39,528 nt of DNA from an uncultured bacterium (GTDB taxonomy: Bacteria > Patescibacteriota > Minisyncoccia > Phycocordibacterales > UBA9973), in contig CAIJZZ010000003.1 in NCBI GenBank assembly GCA_903825255.1, forward strand, positions 1 to 39,528, in the 5' to 3' direction. Below the pieces are notes generated by a model. It did no database searches, had not been told where the DNA came from, and worked only from the letters and a program-made list of their open reading frames with translations. Positions 12,651-19,535 of this stretch are shown here, one piece after another. The stretch's first letter is position 1. Each line of letters begins with the position of its first letter. A program made the position numbers and the translations under genes.

Positions 12651-14075
12651 ATGACAATACAACCAAAACTCCAAGTAACTGGCTACCGTGGTATCTGGGG
12701 AGAGACATTAACTGAAGAAATAATTAGAAAATTTGTTGGTGCTTACATAAGTTTTATAAAAGAAGATGTAAAAAAAAATAATCCAACGATTTTAATCGGC
12801 CGAGATGGTCGTGAAAGTGGGCTCGAAATAAAAAAAATAATTATTGATAAACTGTCTAAAACAGGTGTCAATCTAATTGACGGAGATATCTTACCTACCC
12901 CGACCATTTTATTTGCCGTACGAAAGCACAAATATGACGGAGCAATTATTATTACTGCATCGCACAATCCAAAAGAATACAATGGCATTAAATTTGTGAC
13001 AAATCAGGCACTTTTGACAAATGAAGCACAAGTGGAAATAATAAAAAAATATTGTGAAGAAGAAAATATCCAGGATGTTGTTTTTGGAAGCCTTGGAAGT
13101 CGCGACGGCGACGGACAGAGAGAATTTTCAACAGAAAATTCTCGTGCTTCTAAAAACAACATCCTGGATATCCCTCCTTTCCCTAAAGAACATGCAGATG
13201 CAATCATTTCTAATATTAATCTTGAGGCAATAAGAGCTAGAAAATTTAAAGTGGCAGCTGATATGATCAATGCTTCTGCTTGTGTGATTGATCCATATTT
13301 ATTTGAACAATTAGGTGCAGAATTAATTCCTCTTAACAATATTCCGGATGGAAAATTCGCCCACAGACCAGAACCAGCCGTAGAAAATCTTGAAGATATA
13401 GGTCACCTAGTTAAAGAATCAGGAGCTGACATTGGTTTTGCTCACGACCCAGATGCAGATCGACTTGTCATAGTAGATGAAACTGGAAAAGTTATTTCCG
13501 AAGATTATACTTTAGCTTTCGGAGTAAAAAACATACTTTCAAAACATCCGGGAGAAAATGTAGTCATGAATCTATCCACTTCCAGTATGGTCTCAGATAT
13601 TGTAGAAAAATATCATGGTAAATGTTTCCGAACAAAAGTCGGGGAATCAAATGTTTTAGAAGGAATTCAGAAAAACAAGGCAATCATCGGAGGTGAAGGC
13701 ACAAGTGGAGTTATTTACCCCGCTATCAATACGAGCCGAGACGGTTTTGTCAGTTTATCTTTTGCCCTAGAGCTTTTAGCTGAAAGAAAACAAACTGTCA
13801 GTGAATGTGTCGCTACACTACCTAAATATTATATGAAAAGAGATAAATGGCCAGTTAGTGAAAACTTAAATGATATTTATCAAAAATTAAAAACTCATTT
13901 TAAAGATGCAGAAGTAAATGAACTAGATGGACTACGCCTAGATTTTAGTGATAAATCTTGGCTTCATATCAGACCTTCAATAACTGAACCGATTATCCGA
14001 CTTTTCGGTGAAGCAAAAACACCTGAACGTGTAGAAGCCTTATTTAATGAAGCAAAGTTGACTTTAAACTCGTAA
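12651..14075 (+). CDS. Phosphohexomutase (phosphomannomutase/phosphoglucosamine mutase family)
   Basis: An alpha-D-phosphohexomutase moving phosphate between C6 and C1 of a sugar, feeding cell-wall or glycan precursors. It has the phosphoserine loop TASHNPKEYNGIK, the metal loop DPDADRLVIVDE, the sugar-specificity loop GGEGTSGVIYP and the phosphate-binding loop RPSITEPIIRLFGEA. The GGEGTSG loop resembles phosphoglucosamine mutases of the archaeal type more than GGEMSGH phosphomannomutases, so GlmM activity is as likely as ManB. Residues about 138-174 (including GSRDGDGQREF) come from a palindromic element inserted in frame between domain 1 and the segment starting DIPPFPKEHADAI. Its -10 box lies 6 nt before the ATG. 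Confidence 0.92.
   Translation: MTIQPKLQVTGYRGIWGETLTEEIIRKFVGAYISFIKEDVKKNNPTILIGRDGRESGLEIKKIIIDKLSKTGVNLIDGDILPTPTILFAVRKHKYDGAIIITASHNPKEYNGIKFVTNQALLTNEAQVEIIKKYCEEENIQDVVFGSLGSRDGDGQREFSTENSRASKNNILDIPPFPKEHADAIISNINLEAIRARKFKVAADMINASACVIDPYLFEQLGAELIPLNNIPDGKFAHRPEPAVENLEDIGHLVKESGADIGFAHDPDADRLVIVDETGKVISEDYTLAFGVKNILSKHPGENVVMNLSTSSMVSDIVEKYHGKCFRTKVGESNVLEGIQKNKAIIGGEGTSGVIYPAINTSRDGFVSLSFALELLAERKQTVSECVATLPKYYMKRDKWPVSENLNDIYQKLKTHFKDAEVNELDGLRLDFSDKSWLHIRPSITEPIIRLFGEAKTPERVEALFNEAKLTLNS
13066..13171. repeat. Nested palindromic element, core family copy 2 (in the phosphohexomutase gene)
   Basis: The outer arms ATATCCAGGATGTTGTTTTT.. (13066-13091) and ..AAAAACAACATCCTGGATAT (13146-13171) pair at 25 of 26 positions, and the single difference is G-U compatible. 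The 54-nt core (13092-13145) has the same length and plan as in recG: CTTGG, then GCGACGGCGACGGACAGAG, then GAGAATTTTC-AACA-GAAAATTCTC, then GT. Two pairs of changes from the recG copy restore base pairing. The frame stays open. Confidence 0.88.
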
Positions 14076-14096
14076 TACGCTATTATCTAACAGTCT

Positions 14097-14122
14097 ACCC
14101 CGTCACTCGCGAGCGACAGGGT
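14097..14122. repeat. GC-rich palindromic intergenic repeat between the phosphohexomutase gene and infC
   Basis: ACCCCGTCA-CTCGCGAG-CGACAGGGT, pairing at 11 of 13 positions. It is the same length and close in sequence to the copy at 15297-15320. It could end the upstream transcript, but no T-run follows directly. Confidence 0.65.
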
Positions 14123-14144
14123 CAAAGTATTTTTATAACATCAA

Positions 14145-14651
14145 TTGCGAGAAAGAATAAACAATCAAATAAGAGCTAAAGAACTACGAGTGATCGATAG
14201 TGAAAACCAAAACATTGGTATTTTGAGCATTAAGGAAGCGCTCGAATTAGCTCAAAACAAAGGTTTAGATTTGATTGAAATATCCCCGAACGCAAATCCA
14301 CCAGTAGCGAAATTAATGGATTTTGGTAAATATCAATACGAGGCCAGTAAAAAATTGAAAAAGGCTCGAGCTGGAGCAAAGCCCACTGAAACCAAATCAG
14401 TCCAAATAAAAGTAGGCACTGGGGATCATGACTTAGAGCTCAAAGCCAAAACTGCTTCTAAATGGCTTAAAGAAGGACACCGTATCAAAATCGAACTTTT
14501 CTTGTCTGGACGTGCTAAATTTATGGATGAAAAATTTTTAAGAGAACGATTGGATAGAGTATTACATCTAATCACTGAAGAGTATAAAATATCTGATGCA
14601 TATAAAAGAGGTCCTAAAGGTTTATTTATAACAATAGAAAAAACAAAATAA
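14145..14651 (+). CDS. infC: Translation initiation factor IF-3, TTG start
   Basis: Keeps ribosomal subunits apart and checks the start codon during initiation. The 168 residues match IF-3: the N domain [52 protein letters not shown]-type motif, the linker KKLKKARAG, and a C domain with [16 protein letters not shown] and [11 protein letters not shown]. The only in-frame start after the upstream stop (TAA at 14136) is TTG at 14145. Rare start codons are the known basis of IF-3 autocontrol in other bacteria (AUU in E. coli). A TATAAC box ends 5 nt before the TTG, so the message may be leaderless. It heads the infC-rpmI-rplT operon. Confidence 0.95.
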   Translation: [168 protein letters not shown]

Positions 14652-14664
14652 TTTTATGAAAGGA

Positions 14665-14850
14665 ATGAAAACAAACAAATCGTATTCAAAGAGATTAAAG
14701 CTAACTAAAAATGGCAAAGTTCTTTCTCGTAAGCCAGGCTTTAATCATTTCAATGCAAAACAATCACGCAATACCCAGCTTGCTGGTAAAAAAGGTCAGA
14801 ATTTTACAATTAAAAACAAACCAAAAAGTCACTTATTGCCTTTCAGTTAA
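14665..14850 (+). CDS. rpmI: 50S ribosomal protein L35
   Basis: A small basic large-subunit protein. The sequence MKTNKSYSKRLKLTKNGKVL followed by SRKPGFNHFNAKQS fits L35. I prefer the ATG at 14665 over the track start at 14656, because it gives the family-typical MKT N-terminus and follows AAAGGA directly. The extra MKG codons are also possible. Middle gene of the infC-rpmI-rplT set, 4-13 nt after infC. Confidence 0.92.
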   Translation: MKTNKSYSKRLKLTKNGKVLSRKPGFNHFNAKQSRNTQLAGKKGQNFTIKNKPKSHLLPFS

Positions 14851-14875
14851 TATTTGATAATTTTTAAATAATAAA

Positions 14876-15220
14876 ATGACAAGAGTTAAAAAAGGAGTAC
14901 ATGCGTTAAAAAGAAGAAGAAGTGTTTTAAAACAAACCAAAGGTTTTCGTCATGGTCGCGGTTCTAAGGAACGTCAAGCAAAAGATGCCTTATTACATGC
15001 AGGCAATTATTCTTTTGCTCACCGTAAAGACAAAAAATCACACAATCGTAAACTTTGGAATATTAAAATCAATGCTGGTTCCCGTGAACTAGGAATGTCC
15101 TATTCAAAAATGATCGGTGCCTTAAAGAAAAATAAAATTGAATTAGATCGCAAAATTCTCGCTGATCTCGCTGAACATCATCCAGAAACTTTCGCTAAAA
15201 TCTTAGCTAAACTAAAATAA
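14876..15220 (+). CDS. rplT: 50S ribosomal protein L20
   Basis: A 23S rRNA-binding assembly protein and the usual last gene of the infC operon. The 114 residues match the family: MTRVKKGVHALKRRRSVLKQ, TKGFRHGRGSKERQAKDALL, YSFAHRKDKKSHNRKLWNIKIN, MSYSKMIGALKKN, LDRKILADLAEHHPETF. Full length. An intrinsic terminator starts 11 nt after the stop. In other bacteria L20 represses this operon, but no leader mimic was recognised here. Confidence 0.96.
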   Translation: MTRVKKGVHALKRRRSVLKQTKGFRHGRGSKERQAKDALLHAGNYSFAHRKDKKSHNRKLWNIKINAGSRELGMSYSKMIGALKKNKIELDRKILADLAEHHPETFAKILAKLK

Positions 15221-15231
15221 ACTCACTTTTT

Positions 15232-15255
15232 AAAACCCCCTTAAAAAGGGGTTTT
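15232..15255 (+). terminator. Terminator of the infC-rpmI-rplT operon
   Basis: AAAACCCC-CTTAAAAA-GGGGTTTT just after the rplT stop. Confidence 0.8.
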
Positions 15256-15292
15256 ACTTGAAAAATAAGGGTATATTTATTATTAAGAAACT

Positions 15293-15349
15293 TGACCCCC
15301 GCCCTTCGCGAGCGACGGGGTTGACATTTATATTCAAAAGTGCTATACT
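15293..15349 (+). promoter_or_regulatory. GC-rich palindrome fused to a strong promoter
   Basis: The repeat CCCCGCCCTTCGCGAGCGAC-GGGG (15297-15320) runs straight into TTGACA (15321-15326). A 17-nt spacer leads to TATACT (15344-15349). This is the best sigma-70-type promoter in the window. The -10 ends 8 nt before the ATG at 15358, so the transcript is nearly leaderless, and the track start (GTG at 15340) lies inside the promoter and is wrong. Confidence 0.8.
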
Positions 15350-15357
15350 CTTCTAAT

Positions 15358-16203
15358 ATGATAAAGATCAGCAATAATAAATTAATATTAAATTTTCTGG
15401 GAATATTAGCCTTTTTTCTTTTAAATATTAATTTCCTTTTACCACTATCCGTTCAAGGCTATACCATATCTGATGGTACTTATGCAGGTAATGCTGGTTA
15501 TTTTTTAAACGGAGGTGGTGTTTCTTATGATAATTCTTCTACTTATAATAATAGCAATTACCCTTATTACAATAATACAAACAATACAACCTATTGTAAT
15601 CCTATCCCAGTTATCTATGCTATTTCGCCAAATTCAGTAAATGGAGTTAGTGGTAATTTGGCAGTAGTTTTAACTGGCGCAAATTTTACAGTTAATTCTC
15701 TAGCTGAATTTAATAATTCTTATCGACCGACTACTTTTATGAATTCAAATCGCTTGACTGTGATTTTAAATGCTTCTGATCTTACAACAAATGGAATTTA
15801 TCCTGTCATGGTTTTTAATCCACAACCTTGTGGTGGTAATTCTAATGGAATTTATTTTAGAGTGGATAATACTATTATTAATCCTCCCGTCATCGCTCCT
15901 AATCCAACTCCCCCAACTACAACCACAAAAACAGTTAGCACCACAACCAAAACTACTCCAAAGGTAGCAGTAATTAAAAAAACAACTACGCCTACTAGTA
16001 CTCAAGTAGCTTGTGCTCCTACGACCGGTGATGCTAATAATCAAAGTTTGACAGCTAGTGCTATTTTTGGAGCTAATGGTTTTATGCCTTCAAATATAAT
16101 TCAATGGTTAGTTTTCAGTATTCTAATTCTTTTGGCAGTCATCTTATGGAGAAAAGTTTATGTGAGTGAAAAGGATAAATCGAAACCATTAAAACATCCT
16201 TAA
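15358..16203 (+). CDS. Surface protein with IPT/TIG-like domain and C-terminal membrane anchor
   Basis: 281 residues from the corrected start. It has an N-terminal signal/anchor (LILNFLGILAFFLLNINFLLP), then an Asn/Tyr-rich segment containing NAGYFLNGG. An Ig-like IPT/TIG-type domain follows (IYAISPNSVNGVSGNLAVVLTG.. through GIYPVMVFNPQP), then a Thr/Pro-rich stalk and a C-terminal anchor, NQSLTASAIFGANGF..NIIQW + hydrophobic segment + WRKVY. The layout is that of a cell-surface protein on a stalk held by a C-terminal helix. The anchor module and the NAGYF motif recur in the next gene, 10 nt downstream, which looks like an internally deleted copy. No enzyme motif. Function is probably adhesion or surface structure (inference). 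Confidence 0.8.
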   Translation: MIKISNNKLILNFLGILAFFLLNINFLLPLSVQGYTISDGTYAGNAGYFLNGGGVSYDNSSTYNNSNYPYYNNTNNTTYCNPIPVIYAISPNSVNGVSGNLAVVLTGANFTVNSLAEFNNSYRPTTFMNSNRLTVILNASDLTTNGIYPVMVFNPQPCGGNSNGIYFRVDNTIINPPVIAPNPTPPTTTTKTVSTTTKTTPKVAVIKKTTTPTSTQVACAPTTGDANNQSLTASAIFGANGFMPSNIIQWLVFSILILLAVILWRKVYVSEKDKSKPLKHP

Positions 16204-16213
16204 AAAAAATAAA

Positions 16214-16555
16214 ATGGAAACAAATAATAATTACACATCAAACGCAGGCTATTTTATAAATGGTGGTTATATGACAAATGGTGGCTATATAATAGCGATG
16301 AAAGGAACTACCAGAGAGATACCCGCTAAAAGTGCTCCAGTTGATTGTACGACTACCACTTCTACTATTAGCTGTACTAATCAAAATCTAACTGCTAATG
16401 CCTTATCTGGTAATAATGGCCTTTTATCTCTAAATTTGATTCAATGGACTGCATTATTGCTACTAGTCTTGACCATAATTACCCTCTGGAAAAGAGCTTA
16501 TCCGGGCAAAACAGAAAAGAAAGAAGAACATTCAAGCTTTGCTCCACAAGCCTAA
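16214..16555 (+). CDS. Short paralogue of the upstream surface protein
   Basis: 113 residues. It shares NAGYFINGG near the N-terminus and NQNLTANALSGNNGLLSLNLIQW + hydrophobic helix + WKRAYPGK at the C-terminus with the preceding protein, but lacks the signal peptide, the IPT domain and the long Thr/Pro stalk. It probably arose by duplication with internal loss. Membrane insertion could rely on the C-terminal helix alone (tail anchor), and whether the N-terminus is exported is unclear. It lies 10 nt after the upstream stop, so the two are likely co-transcribed. A stem with T-run (16581-16626) follows. Confidence 0.7.
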   Translation: METNNNYTSNAGYFINGGYMTNGGYIIAMKGTTREIPAKSAPVDCTTTTSTISCTNQNLTANALSGNNGLLSLNLIQWTALLLLVLTIITLWKRAYPGKTEKKEEHSSFAPQA

Positions 16556-16585
16556 AACGCAAAATAACTAATAAAAAAGCCGAAA

Positions 16586-16644
16586 AGTCAGTCCTGCCAC
16601 TCGCTAGTGACGGGATTGACTTTTTGGTTTAAATATGATACAAT
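16586..16644 (+). promoter_or_regulatory. Palindrome acting as terminator and carrying the next promoter's -35
   Basis: AGTCAGTCCTGCCACT and AGTGACGGGATTGACT (16586-16621) form a long stem. The right arm ends TTGACTTTTT, a terminator-like tail for the upstream gene. The same TTGACT (16616-16621), with a 17-nt spacer and TACAAT (16639-16644), makes a good promoter for the 16802 gene. Confidence 0.75.
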
Positions 16645-16650
16645 GTATAG

Positions 16651-16801
16651 GTATAACAGCTTTTTGAAAAACAGTTAGGAGTTAGGATTAAATTGTTTAT
16701 TTTGAAGGTCAAATCCCCTTTTGACACCTTGTGGTCTTTTAAATAAACAATTTAATTTCTAATTAATAACTAATAAAGCCGTTAAGAGCGGCACTAATAA
16801 A
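16651..16801 (+). promoter_or_regulatory. 150-nt structured leader of the 16802 gene
   Basis: The predicted transcript start is near 16651, giving an unusually long leader for this genome. It holds a perfect 16-bp inverted repeat, ATTAAATTGTTTATTT (16687-16702) with AAATAAACAATTTAAT (16741-16756), enclosing an inner AAGGT..ACCTT stem. GCCG-ttaagag-CGGC follows near the start codon. It could be a regulatory leader or another nested palindromic insertion. Confidence 0.5.
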
Positions 16802-17653
16802 ATGAACGGAGAATTTTTCGAAAGATTTATTTTAGGTTTTACAGTAAAAGTTTTACCTTATTGGATTATTACTTTTATTGTAATTAATTTTTTTGCTTTG
16901 CAAATATGGTCAGATTGCCCACTTTGGTTAGTCTTGATTATTTGTGTGATTATCTTCTGGTCTACAATGAAGCATTTTGAATTGGAAGTAGACCCCAATT
17001 CATGTAAAGTAACGAAGCATTTTTTATGGGGTAACTTATATCCATACTGGCCAGGGTTCAACTTTGTATCAATCTTTGAAAAAATTATGTACATAATTGA
17101 TACCCAAAAACACAATTCCACAACTGATGAAGGTGATTGGGATACTCTAGATGATAAAATGAAAGGGAAATGGAAGGTATTGTGGAGACCCGACATAAGG
17201 AATCACAAAACTAGAAACAAAAACATGCTCGCTTATGTTCTAACAACAATCAGTAATATCGATAATGACATTAAATTAACAGTAAATGAAAAAGTTACTG
17301 ACTATTGTTTACCTAAAACTTCAAAAGAAGCAAAAGAACAAAGAAATACAGCCATCAAAAAAGAAGAATTGCAGGGAGAAGACTTCAGTAGAGGATACGG
17401 ACTAGAAATAATTAATTCTGGTCTTGAAGACCTTGATTATTCTGACGAAACAGAAAAAGCAAGAAAAGCTAAAAAAGCAATGCTAGAATTTCAGGATTCT
17501 GTAAATGTTTTAATGAAAAGTCCTACAAATCCACATGGTTGTGAAACTGTGGCTGAAGCCCAAAAAATAGTTAAAGCAAAAATGCTAGAAGGAAATTATA
17601 AGCAAATTGAAGTAACAAATCCTGGTAATGTTCCAGTAGTAATTAATCCATAA
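16802..17653 (+). CDS. Membrane protein, possibly divergent SPFH/band-7-like
   Basis: 283 residues. Two hydrophobic segments near the N-terminus (about 15-33 and 38-54) are followed by a soluble domain. A charged Lys/Glu/Ala-rich helical region (KARKAKKAMLEFQDSV, then AEAQKIVKAKMLEGNY) follows, and the end QIEVTNPGNVPVVINP is stomatin-like. The arrangement of an N-terminal anchor, a mixed domain and an Ala/Glu-rich helix suggests an SPFH (stomatin/prohibitin) relative that forms membrane-bound oligomers, but the similarity is weak. It is followed after 15 nt by a small anchored coiled-coil protein with a strong ribosome binding site, a probable partner. The long leader is noted separately. 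Confidence 0.55.
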   Translation: MNGEFFERFILGFTVKVLPYWIITFIVINFFALQIWSDCPLWLVLIICVIIFWSTMKHFELEVDPNSCKVTKHFLWGNLYPYWPGFNFVSIFEKIMYIIDTQKHNSTTDEGDWDTLDDKMKGKWKVLWRPDIRNHKTRNKNMLAYVLTTISNIDNDIKLTVNEKVTDYCLPKTSKEAKEQRNTAIKKEELQGEDFSRGYGLEIINSGLEDLDYSDETEKARKAKKAMLEFQDSVNVLMKSPTNPHGCETVAEAQKIVKAKMLEGNYKQIEVTNPGNVPVVINP

Positions 17654-17668
17654 AAAACAAGGAGGAAT

Positions 17669-18085
17669 ATGTTAAGAAAAATAATCTTTTCAAGTTTATT
17701 ACTTTTAATTATGGTATTTATGGTAATACCTGAAATTAAAAAAGGCTATGCTGAACATCAAGCTGAGAAAAAGGAGAAGGAAAAAATTGAGAAAGAAAAG
17801 CAAGAGCAACAGGCTCAGCAAACAATAAAAACTGGTAAAACTAAAACCTTATATTTGTTTGCAAATTACAAAGACGGAATAATTTCCGTCTATCTCAGTA
17901 AAAATCCTGAATGGTACCCTAAGGGTGGCACCATAAAAATAGTAAAACCCTCTGGAAGGGTTCAGTATGATGTACCTGGGACTGCAATAATTGCAGACCC
18001 AGAAAATTCTGGAATATTCTATTTCTCAACCTCAGATCTGAAAAATTCGGATCCAAAGGGTTGGGGAGTTGAAATCTGGGAATAA
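17669..18085 (+). CDS. Small membrane-anchored protein with charged coiled coil
   Basis: 138 residues. An N-terminal hydrophobic segment (residues 5-22, IIFSSLLLLIMVFMVIPEI) leads to a Lys/Glu/Gln-rich coiled coil (about 28-52) and a compact C-terminal domain containing FANYKDGIISVYLS and FYFSTSDLKN. No family recognised. It probably functions outside the membrane with its anchor in the inner side. The AAGGAGG six bases before the ATG is one of the few clear Shine-Dalgarno sites in the window, consistent with translation inside a polycistronic mRNA with the SPFH-like gene. Two terminators follow. Confidence 0.65.
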   Translation: MLRKIIFSSLLLLIMVFMVIPEIKKGYAEHQAEKKEKEKIEKEKQEQQAQQTIKTGKTKTLYLFANYKDGIISVYLSKNPEWYPKGGTIKIVKPSGRVQYDVPGTAIIADPENSGIFYFSTSDLKNSDPKGWGVEIWE

Positions 18086-18098
18086 TTTTAAGTGTTTT

Positions 18099-18127
18099 AA
18101 AGCGGTTAATTAAATTAACCGCTTTTT
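18099..18127 (+). terminator. Terminator of the 16802-18085 operon
   Basis: AAAGCGGTTAATT-aa-ATTAACCGCTTT followed by TTTTATTTT, 14 nt after the stop. Confidence 0.85.
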
Positions 18128-18147
18128 TATTTTATCTAATACAACCT

Positions 18148-18180
18148 AAAAGGCAGTTCGTTTTCACGAGCTGCCTTTTT
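18148..18180. terminator. Bidirectional terminator between convergent units
   Basis: AAAAGGCAG..CTGCCTTTTT with an inner TCGT/ACGA pairing. T-rich on the plus side and A-rich on the other, so it can also stop the minus-strand pilin genes ending at 18209. Confidence 0.75.
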
Positions 18181-18208
18181 CTTTTCAAAATTATTCTTTT
18201 TTAATCTC

Positions 18209-18556
18209 TTATGGAGTAAGACCTGGAAGTTGAGGATCATATGGAGGTAAATCAACTGTACCCTCCTGTGGCTTAATGCCAGTAATATTGAAAGTATTCA
18301 TGACAATATTAAGGATCCCCCAAACACTAATCATAATCGCAATTCCGACAATACCCCAAAGCATGTGATTTTTACCCGCTGTTTTTTTCTCTTCATTATC
18401 TCCATTCGCTAGAAACTGCACGACTCCATAAATGAAGTAAAGCGTAGCTAAAGCAAAAAGTAAGATAATAAGCGGGTTGATAATCAAACCATTTACACTC
18501 TTGATGAAAGTATCAACATCAGCATAAGCGACATTAGCAAAGAATAGATCTATCAT
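18209..18556 (-). CDS. T4SS-pilin-like (TrbC/VirB2-type) membrane protein
   Basis: 115 residues. After a short N-terminal segment come two long hydrophobic helices (LIINPLIILLFALATLYFIYGVVQF and HMLWGIVGIAIMISVWGILNIV) joined by a charged loop (NGDNEEKKTAGKN). That is the plan of VirB2/T4SS pilin-type proteins, which polymerise into conjugative or secretion pili. The N-terminal 20 residues lack an obvious cleavable signal. Last gene of the pilin array, 6 nt after the previous stop, so co-transcribed. The Pro-rich C-terminal tail is specific to this copy. Confidence 0.75.
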   Translation of the reverse strand: MIDLFFANVAYADVDTFIKSVNGLIINPLIILLFALATLYFIYGVVQFLANGDNEEKKTAGKNHMLWGIVGIAIMISVWGILNIVMNTFNITGIKPQEGTVDLPPYDPQLPGLTP

Positions 18557-18562
18557 AGTGAA

Positions 18563-18964
18563 TTATGGACAGGTATTTCCTGGTGAAGGGATACAAGGAA
18601 CATTTATTTGACCTGCATTAGCTGCATCATTTACTCCAAAAGTTCTCTGTAAAATACCTACTAGACCCCAGATGGAGACGATCACCAAAATAGCAATCAA
18701 ACCCCAGATCATAGCACCACGGCCTTTAGTCTTAGCTTCTTCGTCTTTTGCGATTGCATAACTGATTACTCCCCAGATGAAGTAAACGACACCTAGAGTG
18801 ATGAGTATTGGTACAGCTGAATTGATGAACACACCAATACGACAAATAATCAAACCGATACCAAAACTAGTACTGGCAGTAGCCGCACATGCATCTACTT
18901 GAGCCAAAGCAAAAAATGGCAAAACTGTTGCTAACCCCCCTAATAAAAATATTTTCTTTTTCAT
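18563..18964 (-). CDS. T4SS-pilin-like membrane protein
   Basis: 133 residues. It has a signal peptide (MKKKIFLLGGLATVLPFFALAQ), then a helix pair VPILITLGVVYFIWGVISYAI and MIWGLIAILVIVSIWGLVGIL joined by KDEEAKTKGRG. It is closely related to the 19121 protein (shared VYFIWGV, MLWG/MIWG, VSIWGLV) and to the 18209 protein. Cys residues flank the helices and may form disulfides. A pair of hairpins (18980-19020) lies in the space upstream. A pilus subunit role is inferred from family resemblance. Confidence 0.78.
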   Translation of the reverse strand: MKKKIFLLGGLATVLPFFALAQVDACAATASTSFGIGLIICRIGVFINSAVPILITLGVVYFIWGVISYAIAKDEEAKTKGRGAMIWGLIAILVIVSIWGLVGILQRTFGVNDAANAGQINVPCIPSPGNTCP

Positions 18965-18979
18965 AAATTTTTCAAACCT

Positions 18980-19020
18980 AAATCCGACTTTCTGTCGGGT
19001 TCCGACTTATAGTCGGATTT
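18980..19020 (-). promoter_or_regulatory. Double hairpin between pilin genes with alternative folds
   Basis: Four CCGAC/GTCGG units in 41 bp. They can form two small hairpins (CCGAC-ttt ct-GTCGG twice) or one large one (AAATCCGACT with AGTCGGATTT). It lies between two pilin genes of the same operon, suggesting RNA processing or attenuation. Confidence 0.5.
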
Positions 19021-19120
19021 AAACTAATAATAACGACCTTAATAATAAACTAATAATGTTTGCCTAAATATTTTAAGCTTCTTTAATTATATCAATATCT
19101 AATATATAAAGTAAATAGCA

Positions 19121-19531
19121 TTATTGTGGAAGTAGTGGAATGCTAAAACTTATATTAAAGGTACTAGTCAAGATATGTACTAGACCCCAGATAGAGACGA
19201 TGACAGTGATCGCAATGATACCCCAGAGCATAAATTGCTTACCTTTGGCCTTTTTCGCCTCTTCGGCGTCATTTAGCACATATTGGATAACGCCCCAGAT
19301 AAACATCGCTATCGCTAAAGCAATCAATAAAGGAATAATTGAATTATAAATCATACAAGTGCCATAGTTGAATACATCGGCAATTGTCGGATTATTTGCA
19401 GTAAAAGTACAACCAATAATAGCATTACCAGTAGAAGTGGTAGGAGTCGCGGGAACTCTTTGTGCAAAAGCAAAAAAAGGTAAAAGTAATGAAATAAATC
19501 CTGATGAAATAATAGCTAATCTTTTTTTCAT
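19121..19531 (-). CDS. T4SS-pilin-like membrane protein
   Basis: 136 residues from the ATG at 19531. The track start at 19612 would overlap the previous gene and places a non-signal sequence in front of an ideal signal peptide (MKKRLAIISSGFISLLLPFFAFAQ). Mature part: a short Thr-rich segment with two Cys, then helices IIPLLIALAIAMFIWGVIQYVL and MLWGIIAITVIVSIWGLVHIL joined by NDAEEAKKAKGK. A paralogue of the 18563 and 18209 proteins. It follows the 19536 gene by 4 nt. Confidence 0.8.
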   Translation of the reverse strand: MKKRLAIISSGFISLLLPFFAFAQRVPATPTTSTGNAIIGCTFTANNPTIADVFNYGTCMIYNSIIPLLIALAIAMFIWGVIQYVLNDAEEAKKAKGKQFMLWGIIAITVIVSIWGLVHILTSTFNISFSIPLLPQ

Positions 19532-19535
19532 AAAA

